A stretch of 64,000 bases of DNA, from contig OX442322.1 of the NCBI GenBank assembly GCA_949358305.1, positions 1,612,001 to 1,676,000 on the forward strand, given 5' to 3'. The first letter of the stretch is position 1. Each line of letters opens with the position of its first letter. Shown piece after piece: positions 22,773 to 33,520 of the stretch. This stretch comes from Strigamia acuminata. Its lineage: Eukaryota; Arthropoda; Chilopoda; Geophilomorpha; Linotaeniidae. Below the pieces are notes generated by a model that did not search any database, was not told where the DNA came from, and saw nothing but the letters and a program-made list of their open reading frames with translations. Made by a program: the position numbers and the translations under genes.

Positions 22773-23891
22773 AACTAAACTTAAAACTGAGAAATTTCCT
22801 AAGTCTGAGAGATAACGATGAAATTGCAAACGTTCAGGAGGGTCGCAAACGAAGCAGTGGTCACACTAGTTCGAAAGGAAATATGGGTACTTCGATACAC
22901 CCTTCTGATTGGTCAAGTATCAACGCTAGTCTCACGAGAGTCCAATCTCGTCCGAGATTAGAGGAAATCATCAAGTTCGTGGACCCGTAATCTTGTCAGA
23001 TTCCAGTGTTATGATGTAGTCACCAAACAAAATGGATACCTTTCAAAGTATTTTAAAATATCACCGCATTTATTAATAAATGAATGATCACCTTTATGGA
23101 ATTTTTAAATTTTTAAAACTCGTAATTTCAAAAGTCGCGCCGATTCGTTTGAATCGACGGCTTTTCTGCACAACGCGGGTTGCTAGGCAACCCAACAGCA
23201 AGAATTCTTCTTCGCTAAAATTCGAATGGTATTCCATTCGTCAAGTTCGATTTCAATGACTTGAGATCACGATTTTTTAACCAACATTTTAATGTAGATC
23301 AAGTCTGTAAAATAAGGTAAACCATTTTGAAATAAAATATAAATTTTAATTCCTTCGAAAATCGTCAATTTTCTTTCTAATTTATTTAGACAAATAAATT
23401 TAGGTTTAACTTGAAGCCTCAAGCAAAATACATATAAAAGAATATTCTAAAATTAAAACAACTGTTAAATTGATAGAATTCTTTAAGAATTCCATCAAAA
23501 GTCAACTTTTCAAAATTAGGCCCGACCGCGTGGTTTTGTCAGATTGTCTATGACAAAATGACGTTACCCGGGCGGAACCAACTTCAACAAGTTCGGGCAA
23601 GACTCCTGTTCTCGGGTTGGGCCTTTAGGCCTGACCACGCGGTAGAAATTATTATTTTGTTAAAACGTATAATTTCCACGGCGGAGAATCGGGATAAAGT
23701 GAATTACACTTATTTTCTTGCGAGAAGTTCTAAAACAGAATAAAATATATTAAACGCAAATATAAATTTCGTTCGAAACTTATTTTACACATCCAAAAAA
23801 TTTCATTTGAAATTTTATCACTGTAAGCACATTTCCGAATTCTCATAAACACACGAAAAACTTCAAAATTTATTTTAAATTTAGGCAGCCT
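22773..23891 (-). other. Structured 5' leader of gypsy copy A
   Basis: About 1.1 kb between primer site and gag. At 23525-23645 the sequence can fold into a large stem closed by ACCGCGTGGT and ACCACGCGGT, enclosing TTTTGTCA...TGACAAAA and a GGCCTAAAGGCC-type hairpin. Another hairpin is GGGTTGCTAGGCAACCC near 23167-23183. Corresponding structures occur in copy B. Candidate packaging/dimerisation signal. Confidence 0.5.
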
Positions 23892-23909
23892 ATCTCGGTA
23901 GAACCTCCA
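23892..23909 (-). promoter_or_regulatory. Primer-binding site of gypsy copy A (candidate tRNA-Gln)
   Basis: Two bases after the 5' LTR, in sense, lies TGGAGGTTCTACCGAGAT, which starts with the obligatory TGG complementary to the tRNA CCA end. Its complement ends ...TCTCGGTAGAACCT-CCA, which resembles the 3' end of eukaryotic tRNA-Gln. The tRNA identity is from memory of the family and not verified. Confidence 0.65.
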
Positions 23910-23911
23910 CT

Positions 23912-25657
23912 TGTGACGATTCTACTTTTGGCTGATTTAATAGCCATTTAAAATAGATAATTCGGTTTATACAAGACGTTGCTAAGTTTAGCAACAACCT
24001 AACCGAGATAAGCTACGGAAGCCCTTACAAACATGAATATGTGATCAAGTAGAAATAACTTACAGTTTTGGTGTGACATAACATATTTATTACTAAATAT
24101 TAATAATAACAAAGATGGGTTCTTGACGCGTGTAAACGGCGGCATCAACTGGTTGAGGATCCGGGCGAAGCCAGAGGGATACGGCTGACTTGCGGCATCG
24201 TCACAAATATCGCTACGGAGACGTATTTGGTCCGCAGCATCGATTATCTAAATATGCGAAGAGTCCTACGCATAAACAGGAATATTCGGCAGAATATTCC
24301 ATTGTTTCAAATGAATAAAGTGAAGTAATTAAAATAATACAACAAATGAATTGTTATATAAATATTAATTGGGCGGGGACCGTCACGACAATTGAGAGAA
24401 CGTCGCGGGAGTTGTTGAGACTCCATCCGCCAGCATGCCTTACGACGACAAGATCTCGTGATCAGGCGCCGAGTATTTAATTGTGTGCTTTAACTCGCTA
24501 TCGGTGGTACCAACCACCAGGTAAACATTTCTATGGACTTACCGGTATGAAAAGATATTGCCAATACAGGATTACCAATGCCCGAGTAATTTGTTTAACA
24601 CAGTGTTGTTCAACTCCTGTTCACGGGTTACTAACCCGGAGGGTACGATGGGGCGGGGACCGTCACGACGGTCGAGAGAACCATCGCGAGAGGATTTGAC
24701 TCCTCCATCCGCCAGCATGCCTTACGATGACGGGATCAGCAGATCGAGCACCGGGTAAAATATTAATCGGCCACTGCCGTTGGATTACCATTATCCAGGT
24801 AGTTATTTATCGCAACATCTTTAGATATTACTCACGGGCTACCAACCCGGCGTGTTACCTGTGTATTAGGCCTTTACCGACTTTTAACGAGCGGAAGGAC
24901 CAATCGTAGAAAGACGGGAACCTGCGTGGGCTGTTTACAACAACCATCCTGCAGCGGACTGTGGCCAGTTAGCTGAGGGACCTACTTTCATTTAGCAAGG
25001 TCGTACTGTATACGACCGTTATATTAAGCCACCGTACGAAGTCCTACTGTCCCGTAGAACAGCTGGCTAACGTTACGGGGCCATTTCATGCGAATGCATG
25101 TCTATTACCGGAGTTAGCCTTCCCGAAATAGCCCTACAACAGCAATAACAAAATAGTAATGAATACTAACTGTGGAGAGCTGAGGTGGCCTGATGTGTCG
25201 ATAGAGAATAATGAAATCAAACGATAACAATTCAACTACAGACAATATACAAGTTCAGTTATCAAGCCAAGAGCCTGGGAGAGTGAGAAACTGGAGCTTA
25301 TATAGTTCTGTAGAACTACTAGATTGGCGACAGCCAATCAGCGTACGAATCGGCGGATTCTTGGGTCACTAGTCCGGACCTAATATATGACTATGTCCAG
25401 ATGGGCCCAGTTGGGGTCCGGAAGGGTCCAATTGGTTCCCTTTGACAGGTAAGTAATGTGGATATTGATTCGATGGAATCAACATCATCAAGTAATTAAT
25501 ACTTAATTCATTGAATAAAATAGTTATATTTTATTCATCGTGTCTTAAATAATTATTTATCACACTTTTTAGTTTTAACCGAGTTTGAAATACGCGCGTT
25601 GGTTAAACAGCGCCATCTATGGTGAACATTGATAACTATCGATTTGTAATCATCACA
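23912..25657 (-). repeat. 5' LTR of gypsy copy A with promoter
   Basis: Same length as the 3' LTR. In sense it has two CCAAT-type boxes (GATTGG...CCAAT) about 30 bases upstream of a TATA box CTATATAAGC (25296-25305 plus coordinates), followed by a long transcribed portion of more than 1.2 kb, so R plus U5 makes up most of the LTR. Confidence 0.9.
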
Positions 25658-25661
25658 AGCT

Positions 25662-26967
25662 ATAAGACCAACATATATTCCAGCATTTCCTCCAGTCGCA
25701 AACATAAAGTATGAAGATATAGACTTAAGCAAAGTATTATAAACGACAATTAAGTTGGATGGACAGAAACGAATTTTTTCATTTTTAAGTGCAGACCAAA
25801 ATTTGAATTTTGTAATTTCCGATAACTTTTATTGTGTGGAACAGTTTCGAAAATGCAAGGTAATAGTTGATTTATGTAACACACAACTAACTCCTGAAGA
25901 GGCTGTTCAGCATTTGTTGTTTATACGAAATCGATATGCAAATACTTTATGGCAGGAACATAAGATAATTGTGCAATTTTTTTCTACGTCATTCATTGAA
26001 AATCATTTTAACATCTTCCAACTACAATCAGAGACTACAAAGTTACTTGGTTCTGATCTACCTTCCGATGGAGTAATTCTCATTACAAAAAATAAAATTT
26101 TTAAGTTGAAACCAATTTCTAAAAATACAATAGACCTCATGTTTATTTCTAAGAATAGGTTTTGTGACAAGAGGGTGTTATTTATAAGTAAAAAAAAAAT
26201 GTAAACTAAAGAAGAATTGCATTTACGAAGGGTTTTATATTCTCGGTAAATTCAGTGATTACAGACAACGGAAAAATGAAATATTTCCATTCTTTTGTGC
26301 TTACAGAAAACGGAAAGATAAAATATTTCCCAACAATCAGAAAACTATTAAATATACAATGGAATTATTAAAATATCCGATTTATAACAACACCTGTTTT
26401 AATCAGAATTTATTTGCTGTACCTTAAAGGTTCAGCTTGATTGAATTGTTTAGTTCATAGAAGCAAACTGTAACAAAAAAGAACAACTCAAATGGGTGTG
26501 CACGTTATCTTGATAATTGTAATGGGAACTTTTTTTTTTCATTGCTAATTCCATTTCCATATAAACAAAAGTTATATGATTTGAGCCATGTGTGGAATAA
26601 AAATAATTCAGATGGTATTATGGTGTTTTTAGTAGATAACACCAATGCTTTAATACGAACAACAAATGACAATTGGTATATACTATTATTAAATACGAAG
26701 TTGTTTGTTATGTCGACAAACATTACAAAAAATATTAAATATATCTGTAATGACGAACAACAGGATGCATTTCTCATTGATTCAAGTGATGGAAGTCTAA
26801 ATTATGTGTGCCTTCAATCCGTGGAATCTATTGTACGGATTTTAAATGATGACAAATATTTATATTTTATTGAATTTCCATCTAACTGGCCACAAAATTA
26901 TACAATAATTGAAGTTATAAATTTTTTAGCAGTAGACAAAAAAATTATTAAAATAAAAGATCATTAA
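25662..26967 (+). pseudogene. 3' part of a virus-type mRNA capping enzyme (guanylyltransferase domain), decayed
   Basis: The frame continues from the segment before gypsy copy A. Motifs of the covalent nucleotidyltransferase fold: motif I KLDGQKR at 25752-25772 (Lys would carry GMP), motif IV SDGVILI around 26067, and motif V IFKLKP...NTIDL around 26091-26140. A candidate motif III VIVDLC lacks the usual Glu. Later segments (to 26967) could be the OB-fold. Damage: TAA at 25740-25742, a frame change at a run of ten A (26190-26199), TAA at 26425-26427 and TAG at 26458-26460. Such enzymes cap mRNA in nuclear or cytoplasmic large DNA viruses that encode their own polymerase (LEF-4, D1 type). An ATP-dependent DNA ligase is the main alternative. 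Confidence 0.55.
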
Positions 26968-27643
26968 AATATCATTTCGTTCTTTCTGATTTATTTGATA
27001 TGTTAACAACTCTACACAAGGGGGTATTATTCTCTCGGCAGTCTATCTCACGACACGTCACTGAGACTCATTACCTCAACAACAGCTTAAAAATCACCTG
27101 TGGCCAGCCTGTTTGGTCCAGGGGACAGCTTATATGTCGACCAAAGGAATGTGAGCAATTATTTCACCACAAAAGTTCACGATAATGTAATTTGGTGGTG
27201 GTCGTGAAAGACAAACCTCAACAAAATTCCAGCAGATCGATCTGTCTATTGGAATAAATCCAATTCGACAATTTATAATACTACAAATTAATTTTATCTA
27301 ATAAAAATAGAAAAAAAATGTACAGAGTGTCAATTTTCGTTTGTTAATCCTCTACTGTGAAAAGTTAAAATGCCAAAAGAAAAATTCAAATTTTTAAAAG
27401 GGAAAAAAATTTTAATTTTCATTAAAATATGGAAAATATGATATACCTTCACTATTAATTGAGCCAAACTTTATTTCTTTATTAAAAAATCCTGTGTTAT
27501 TAATTATAGTTATTATATACTCCGTAAATTTTATTTATTTAGTATTTATTTAATTTAAATAAGTGAATAATTGAATGGCAGATAAAATAAAATATATGTC
27601 ACGATAAATTTGTACACACATCCTAAATATAAATTTTCTTGTT
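26968..27643. other. AT-rich intergenic stretch
   Basis: About 680 bases. A 61-codon frame at 27000-27185 has no recognisable features. No repeat is evident. Confidence 0.35.
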
Positions 27644-28516
27644 ATGAACGAAATTAAGGCTCTATTGAAATTATATAAACGTTCAGAAGAGGTCCCATGG
27701 CAAAAGAAATATAGAGAATCCCGCAAAAAGAATAGAAAAAAGTTTGATGACCGTTACGAATTGAAATTTAGACAAGTCAAAGATTATTATTATAATGTGA
27801 CACCAGGTGATGCAATTGATGTTCCAATTTTAAAAATGATATGTAAGGACTCGTCGCAGTTGGCACTTGACAGTCACAAAATAACAACTATACCTAATGA
27901 ACTAGATAGTACAGTCTCGACATATAGATTTACTTTTGACAGGGACAAACTAAAGCCACCTGATTTATTTTATTTAAAGAAAGATTTGAAAATTTTTGAT
28001 ACTTTAGGTGACATTATAGACTGTAGATTATGTAAAGAATTTGTAATATTAATACCTAACGTAGATAAATCCGAAAGAGTAGTTTGTCGCATTAATGAAT
28101 GGACGGATGTAGTAAACAGTGACAAATTTGGCGGATTTAAAAATCTGTTTTGTGCAACATGTATTCACGAAGTTGCAAAATTGTCTGGGATGTTAGCTGC
28201 GACAATAAATTATTCAAATATTTTAACTCTATATGAACGTAAATACAGTACCAGTTTAAGCATGATATTACTTAATACATGCTTATTCAATAAAAACGAG
28301 CCCCGGTTGCGTTCTTTAACAAGAAACGGCACCAGTTCACGAAGAGAATTTCTAACTAGATCTTGTTTCGAAACGTGCAAACAGTTTTTAACAAAAGCAA
28401 AAAAAAATTGCGAAGTTGATGACCTAAATGAAAATTATGCACGAATAATTCTGCAGTTGCCACCTCTGCTTGGATCAAATTTTAACTTTTTATCAATACG
28501 TGACATCCACGAATAA
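27644..28516 (+). CDS. Unknown 290-residue Cys-containing protein of the virus-like block
   Basis: Single intact AT-rich ORF. N-terminal 45 residues are strongly basic (KKYRESRKKNRKKFDD). The middle has two Cys pairs about 50 residues apart, DCRLC and FCATC, which could together bind one zinc ion. The C-terminal half is helical with further Cys. No membrane segment. It lies directly 3' of the capping-enzyme remnant on the same strand, and its codon use matches that gene. I do not recognise the family; a late transcription factor or core gene of a large DNA virus would fit the setting but is only an inference. Confidence 0.5.
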   Translation: MNEIKALLKLYKRSEEVPWQKKYRESRKKNRKKFDDRYELKFRQVKDYYYNVTPGDAIDVPILKMICKDSSQLALDSHKITTIPNELDSTVSTYRFTFDRDKLKPPDLFYLKKDLKIFDTLGDIIDCRLCKEFVILIPNVDKSERVVCRINEWTDVVNSDKFGGFKNLFCATCIHEVAKLSGMLAATINYSNILTLYERKYSTSLSMILLNTCLFNKNEPRLRSLTRNGTSSRREFLTRSCFETCKQFLTKAKKNCEVDDLNENYARIILQLPPLLGSNFNFLSIRDIHE

Positions 28517-28580
28517 AGTTTAGTATGAAACAATTTCCGTTAATCTGTAGTTAGGCGGCTCGTTATAAATTACTTAATGC

Positions 28581-28745
28581 CAGTGCTGGACTTGGCCGGC
28601 GGGATACCGGGAATTTACCGGTGGCATGTGATCCGTTGGCCCGTGGCGGGCCTACCTTAACCTGTCCCTTGCCCACTGTAATCTGTCTCTGTGGCTCGGC
28701 CCATCCAGATTTCCGGGTACTAAATTCGTCCCCAGTCCAGCTCTG
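28581..28745. mobile_element. hAT-like MITE with CAGTG/CAGAG ends
   Basis: A 165-base GC-rich island in AT-rich DNA. Left end CAGTGCTGGACTTGG, right end (reverse complement) CAGAGCTGGACTGGG, giving ~12-bp terminal inverted repeats of hAT type. No coding capacity. The flanking 8 bases do not match, so no target duplication remains. Confidence 0.55.
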
Positions 28746-28878
28746 GACGAAAGTTCTCTTGTGATGAATATTTTCAATTCTCTGTTTTAGAATAATCTAA
28801 TTGAATATTTACGCCTTTCAAAATAAATGTAAAATTAAAATTTTTATTTCGTATTACTCTAGTCAGAAGGTGAACGGT

Positions 28879-29427
28879 TTAAACAAGTTTGGACTTGTTT
28901 TCCAAACACCAGTTTTTGAAATAAATACATTCAAGTTGTGGGCAGTGTGCAATTTTTCCCTTTTTTATGTATCCATGTAAATTACACATTACATTAAAAT
29001 TATTTCCGTCGTATAAATCAAGAAACTTTGGACAACCGAGATCTTCCAGATTAAGGAAAGGAATCTCACATGCCTCTAACATGTCCTTCTCCACATTTCC
29101 TCCTTTGAATCCTATGACTTCACATCCATATTTCATTTTACATGTTGTATGCAAGAACTCCAATATATCACGTACTTTTGATTGAGGATAATCATGAAGA
29201 TAATCTTCAAAAGCCATGCCATGAATATTTCGCGAAACCCAACTCACTTGTGTTCTAACTTTGGGTTCCAATTCGTAGAAATTTCCAACCTGAAATGTGT
29301 AGCTTCCACACGTATCGTCGAATAAAAAGGCAAAACCAAGTTCCTTTACCAAAAACTTCTTGTTAGTGTAAAACCCATCAAAATCTACAATGCAACCAAC
29401 TTGTGAAATCAAAATTGGTACGTCCAT
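28879..29427 (-). CDS. Putative RNase H-fold exonuclease-like protein (182 residues)
   Basis: Intact ORF beginning with a beta-strand VGCIVDFDGFYTNKKFLVKELGF, where the two Asp would be the first metal ligands. It continues with IGFKGGNVEKDML and a FLNLEDLGCPKFLDL segment, then C..HG......HCPQLEC and a W. This order (D-x-D, KGG..E, E..GCPK, H...C...E) resembles a family of small RNase H/3'-5' exonuclease-like ORFs that I associate with arthropod mobile DNA. I cannot confirm the exact family. It is convergent with the 290-residue gene and separated from it by a MITE. Alternative: an unrelated zinc-binding protein. Confidence 0.4.
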   Translation of the reverse strand: MDVPILISQVGCIVDFDGFYTNKKFLVKELGFAFLFDDTCGSYTFQVGNFYELEPKVRTQVSWVSRNIHGMAFEDYLHDYPQSKVRDILEFLHTTCKMKYGCEVIGFKGGNVEKDMLEACEIPFLNLEDLGCPKFLDLYDGNNFNVMCNLHGYIKKGKIAHCPQLECIYFKNWCLENKSKLV

Positions 29428-29655
29428 GTTTGGAAGAGATGTTTCTTCTTTTCAATTTATCTAATTATGATTTAAAATGACTTGTAGTGGTGGTATTCAT
29501 ATATGGGTCGTTTTATTATTTGTATTGATTGATTGACTAGATAAAATCTGGAAGAGTTGCAAAACATTTGCAGTAAATTAATAATTAAATTAAATTAAAT
29601 TAAATTTATTAATAATTAAATAAACAAACTCTCTAACAAATCCCCTTCTTGATAT
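29428..29655 (-). repeat. Polypurine tract and start of a 3' LTR of the copia remnant
   Basis: In sense, ATATCAAGAAGGGGATT is a polypurine tract followed at 29638 by TGTTAGAGAGTTTG, a typical copia LTR start. The LTR end toward 29430 cannot be fixed, because no second LTR is recognisable near the 5' side of this remnant. Confidence 0.45.
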
Positions 29656-29695
29656 TATAATTATACATTCATTAAAAACATCACTTATAAATTAT

Positions 29696-31291
29696 TCAAA
29701 TATCACTGTTCATTAAAATGTCCATCACTTCTTTAATTTTCACTCCGGATAAATTCTTGGTTAGAAAATCTGCGAGTTGATCTTCTCCAGGAATATGTTC
29801 AAATCCTACGTCTTGATTCGTAATCATGTCCTTTGCCAAATAAAATCTTCGGTTTAAAAATTTAGTTCGCATCTTGTGCGTTCCTTCAGTCATTAATGAC
29901 ATCACATTCAAGCTGTCGCAATAAATTTTCCCTTTCCCTTGTAATTCGTCTTGATTCAAATCCTCAATTAAATCTCTGTGCCAAATTAATTCCTGAATTC
30001 CCTCGCTAAAAGCTTCCAATTCACTTTCAGTCGTCGATTTCGCCACAAAATTCTGTTTTTTCGACTTCCAATGAATTAAGTCTTTTCCATACAATACCAA
30101 AATTCCAGAAAACGATTTACTGCCTGGTGTCTTATCCCAGCTTGCGTCTGTAAAAACTTCCAATTCTTTTCCTTGTCCTCCGTACGTCAAACCGTATTCT
30201 GCCGTCCCTTTAAGGTAACGAATTACTCTTTTCAATCCATCCTCGTGGATTTGCCTCGGTTCTTGATTGTGTCGTGATAAATTTTCAAGTACGAAACTTA
30301 TATCCGGTCTTGTGTGAGTAGCTAAATAGAGTAATCTACCTAATAATTTTTGGTATGCCTTCTTATCCACTTTCTCGTTTTTTTCGCATTCGCCAATGTT
30401 TTGATTTGGTTCTCCCGGTGATTTTGCTGGGTTGCATTTATCCATGTTATACAATTCCAATAATTTTCGGATGTAGGCCTTCTGATGTACTATGATTTTT
30501 CCATCCATCTGTTCCAGTTGCATTCCTAATGCAGTTTTTGCATCTCCAATTGTGACTAGTTTGACTGCTTTTCTTAGTTTCTTCAAAATTTTATTTTCAT
30601 AATCTATGTCACTTGTCACTGTCAATATGTCATCCACATGTAGTCCAATTATCATGTAATCTACTCCTATAAATATGTAGTACAAACATTCGTCATCTTT
30701 GGATTGCTTTAATCCCATGGCTTTCAATTTTTGATCAATCAGTTCATTCGAGGTCCGTCCACTTTGTTGTAGTCCATATATGCTTCGTATCAAAAACCAA
30801 ACTTGATCTTCTCTCCTTTTTTCCTTGAATCCATCGGGTTGTTCCATCCATAATTTTTCCTTCAATTTTGCGTTCAAATACGCTGTTTTTACGTTGTGTA
30901 GTCGTACGAGTTTTCCGTGTTTTGCCGCAAACGCAAAAATAAATCTCACGGTTTCGATTCTTATTACAGGTGAATAGGTTTCCTCCACATCAACTCCATA
31001 TGTTTGAGAGTATCCTGTTGCCATCAATCTAGCTCTGAATTCATCTTCCAATCCTTCTTCATTCTCCTTGACTCTGTAGACCCATTTGCATTTTATCACT
31101 TTTCTTTCTTCAATTCGCTTTTCCAATTTCCATACTCCTAAATTCTTCATTTCATCCATTTCTTCCCTCATTGCTTCTGTCCATTTGTCTTTTTGCTCGC
31201 CATTTATTGCCTCCTTGTAGGTTTTGGGTATTTGGATTTCATGCGTTGTCATTATGAATCCTTTTTCTTTCAATCTTTGTGATCTTCTCAC
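29696..31291 (-). pseudogene. pol: Copia-type RT-RNase H remnant
   Basis: 531 codons covering the reverse transcriptase and RNase H of a Ty1/copia pol: RRSQRLKEKG at the linker, KCKWVYRVK, SIYGLQQSGR (usual SIYGLKQ), catalytic HVDD in place of YVDD, TRPDIS, RNase H TDASWDKTPGSKSFSG, STTESELEA and CDSLN, ending at DFLTKNL. An in-frame TAA lies a few codons upstream of the first Met. Protease and integrase are missing: only 135 bases separate this ORF from gag. The element is therefore a deletion derivative, unable to move alone. It is a different family from the copia at 37343-42351. Confidence 0.85.
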
Positions 31292-31426
31292 CCCTTATTC
31301 TTGTAGTTTTTCTTCGTTCTTCTTCTTGGCTATTTGTATGTTCTCTGTGGGTTTTCTTTCGTTATTTTGTTTTTCTCCTTCGCACAGCTTTAGTCCACTT
31401 TTCAAATCGGTCATTTTTATGTCAGT

Positions 31427-32170
31427 TTAGAAATTTAATGCTTTCTTTGCATTTTGAAATTCTCTTCTTAATCCATTTTTTATGTGGAAAATCAATTCGG
31501 TTTCCTCCATCTTTCCTCCAGCTTGAAAAAGACACTGTCTGAGTCCCTGCGCTCTGTTGCAATACTCATCAACGGTTTCATTTTTGTTCATTTTGATGTG
31601 TGTGACTAAATGTTGTGCTTCTAGTTTGGTTCTCTCAGCTGTGCTCTGCATGTCTGTTTTTATTTGTTCCCATAATGTTTTTGCATTCCGCTCATGCATG
31701 TAAATCATTTGTTTAGACTCACACATGTTATCAATCATTATCATCTTGGCTTTGGCATTCATATCATCATATGCATTCCACTTCTTGTCAACACCATATC
31801 CTTTCATCTGACTTTTAGGTGGTTCATCCTCTAATATAACACTATTCCATAATTTTTTGCCTCTTAATCTGTCCTCCAATCTGCATGCCCACAAAGCATA
31901 GTTGTTATCGGTGAGAGCGGGAATTCTTCTTCTTTTGTGGTTTGGTGGCACCATATTGTGATCGGAATCGCAACTACTGCTTTCACTTAACGTACTGTTT
32001 TGTGTGTTTCTGCTTTCACTGCTCTCTGCGTTTTCTTCTTCACTGCTCTCTGCGTTTTCTTCTTCACTGCTTTCTGTGTTGTCTTCTTCACTGCTTGGAG
32101 GTTTGATATTCTCCTTTCCTATTCCTTGTTGTTTCCAAAATTCATTCGCACGCATGTATACTCTTCGCAC
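31427..32170 (-). pseudogene. gag: Copia-type gag remnant
   Basis: 247 codons. The N-terminal part has Glu/Ser-rich repeats; the rest matches the copia gag core: LTDNNYALWACRLEDRLRGKKLW, then NAKTLWEQIKTDMQ and KNETVDEYCNRAQ, ending before the CCHC knuckle. The truncation point lies at the internal deletion that removed nucleocapsid, protease and integrase. It pairs with the RT-RNase H remnant downstream. Confidence 0.8.
32017..32088 (-). repeat. 24-bp in-frame tandem repeat inside copia gag
   Basis: Three copies of CACTGCTCTCTGCGTTTTCTTCTT (third diverged) encode the repeated Glu/Ser octapeptide of the gag N-terminus. The length is a multiple of three, so the frame is kept. Confidence 0.8.
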
Positions 32171-32194
32171 TGTTTGGTTTCGGTTTTCTTACAG

Positions 32195-32364
32195 TCTCTC
32201 AAAATGTTTTTCTATCCACTTCTCAGTACGATGAGCACAGTTGTCTTCAACAACAGCATGCAGGACGCACATCAGATACTGATAAGAATATTCGCAGGAT
32301 TCTGATGGATTATTTCAACAGCAGTGACGAATCATTGCCATGGCAGTGGTCAATCAACAAATAA
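32195..32364 (+). pseudogene. Exon remnant resembling a Harbinger transposase C-terminus
   Basis: Follows an acceptor GGTTTTCTTACAG and stays open to TAA at 32362-32364. The last residues, IRRILMDYFNSSDESLPWQW, resemble the R..I..YF...G.V.WQ ending of PIF/Harbinger nucleases. No catalytic residues are included. Convergent with the exon at 32566-32877, an arrangement known for Harbinger elements with a second DNA-binding gene. Confidence 0.35.
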
Positions 32365-32565
32365 GAAATGAAACAAGCAATTGTATTGTGATCGGTTCAT
32401 GTATGTGTAAAGTCTGTTTTATAAAACATTACCAGGACAAAATTAATTAATTATAAATAATTAATTAATTCTGTTAATAAATATACAAAAATTTGAAAAA
32501 CTAGTTTTAAGTTATTTATTTTTACATGTTACGGTACAAAGACTAAAGAAAACACTTTTTTTAAA

Positions 32566-32877
32566 TTATTCTGGAACAACTTCAAATTCCAACACTTGGG
32601 TATTCTGCATCTCATGTTGATTCACTGCTTCGATTGCCATTTGCATATACTTGGAAATCAATTGCTGCCGCTGAAACTCAGGCAGGCGCAGCAATAGTGA
32701 TTCCAAAAATGCAAAGGCACGAAAGAGTGGTGTGTGTGCTGGTGGGTTGTTATGGAGAAGCTCCCTCCGTGCCAACACTTCACTGAACTGGGTCATAACA
32801 CCAGTGAATGCTATTGCTGCATCATCGGGAAGAACTGCTGGTGTGGTCCTAGTAGTTGAATTTTTTTGTCTGCGCAT
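32566..32877 (-). pseudogene. BESS-like exon remnant (Harbinger accessory or MADF-type protein)
   Basis: Exon begins after TTACATTACAG at ATG 32877 and runs 103 codons to its stop. The C-terminal half, FLESLLLRLPEFQRQQLISKYMQMAIEAV, has the spacing of a BESS motif (F...L...L..L....R......I), the protein-interaction motif at the end of MADF/Myb-like proteins, several of which accompany Harbinger transposons. Upstream exons are not identified. A host MADF gene is the alternative. Confidence 0.4.
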
Positions 32878-33033
32878 CTGTAATGTAAACAAACATGAAC
32901 ATAAACATAAAAGTCTTTGACTATAATCCGGAATAAGTCCAGCTCTCACAGTCAGTGGGTGGTGAGGGGTGACTACAACAGATGTAAAGTTTATACATAA
33001 TTCAATGGAATTATGCAGTAAACTAATAAACAT

Positions 33034-33520
33034 TAATAGTCATATTAAAAGTATTTAATGTCTACTGAAACAACATTATATAATATATAAATGTATATTT
33101 ATATATTAAATCCACTAGAAAAGTTTGAAATTTGTAATTACCGCTAAAACATCCTAGCGCCATCTATTGGCAGAATAATCGTCCTACTGACGTGTATGAC
33201 AATGTAACCGTCACAGACTAAATATTAAATTTTCATCTACATTAGATTGATGCTTTTGCAATTAATTGATAGACAAGCAGATCATTAGACTCACACCCAT
33301 GCATCCTGTATTGATTACCTTTATCTGGTGATTTTATTTGATTGTTATTTTATACAATTATTTATTCGTATGACCAACTGTTGTTCATCTTTACTACTCT
33401 ACTCTGATTCTCAGGAAATCGTATTAAATCATTTTCAATTAAAGCAATATATTTTCTGTGTCTAAATGAAGATTTCAATTATATTTACTGAAAACAGATA
33501 AAGGAAAATAAAAATAATAA
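33034..33520. other. Non-coding spacer
   Basis: AT-rich, no ORF. Contains one GCGCCATCTAT box (33157-33167) identical to boxes found in both LTR families of this window. Confidence 0.35.

Larger units (their letters stand above)
11268..25661 (-). mobile_element. Ty3/gypsy LTR retrotransposon copy A, complete, with TSD AGCT
   Basis: Two 1746-bp LTRs (11272-13017 and 23912-25657) flank an internal region read on the minus strand: leader, gag, pol, then an extra ORF3. The 4-bp target duplication AGCT is seen at 11268-11271 and 25658-25661. The LTRs differ at only a few positions (I see three: near 11346/23986, 11843/24483 and 12048/24688), which points to a recent insertion. Gag is broken by a one-base difference near 21640; pol and ORF3 are open. 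It sits inside the capping-enzyme pseudogene. The same family recurs inverted at 35617-54903. Confidence 0.92.

Noticed and set aside
27000-27185. 61-codon ORF between virus-like genes
   Set aside because: No domain, no neighbour support; cannot be told from chance.
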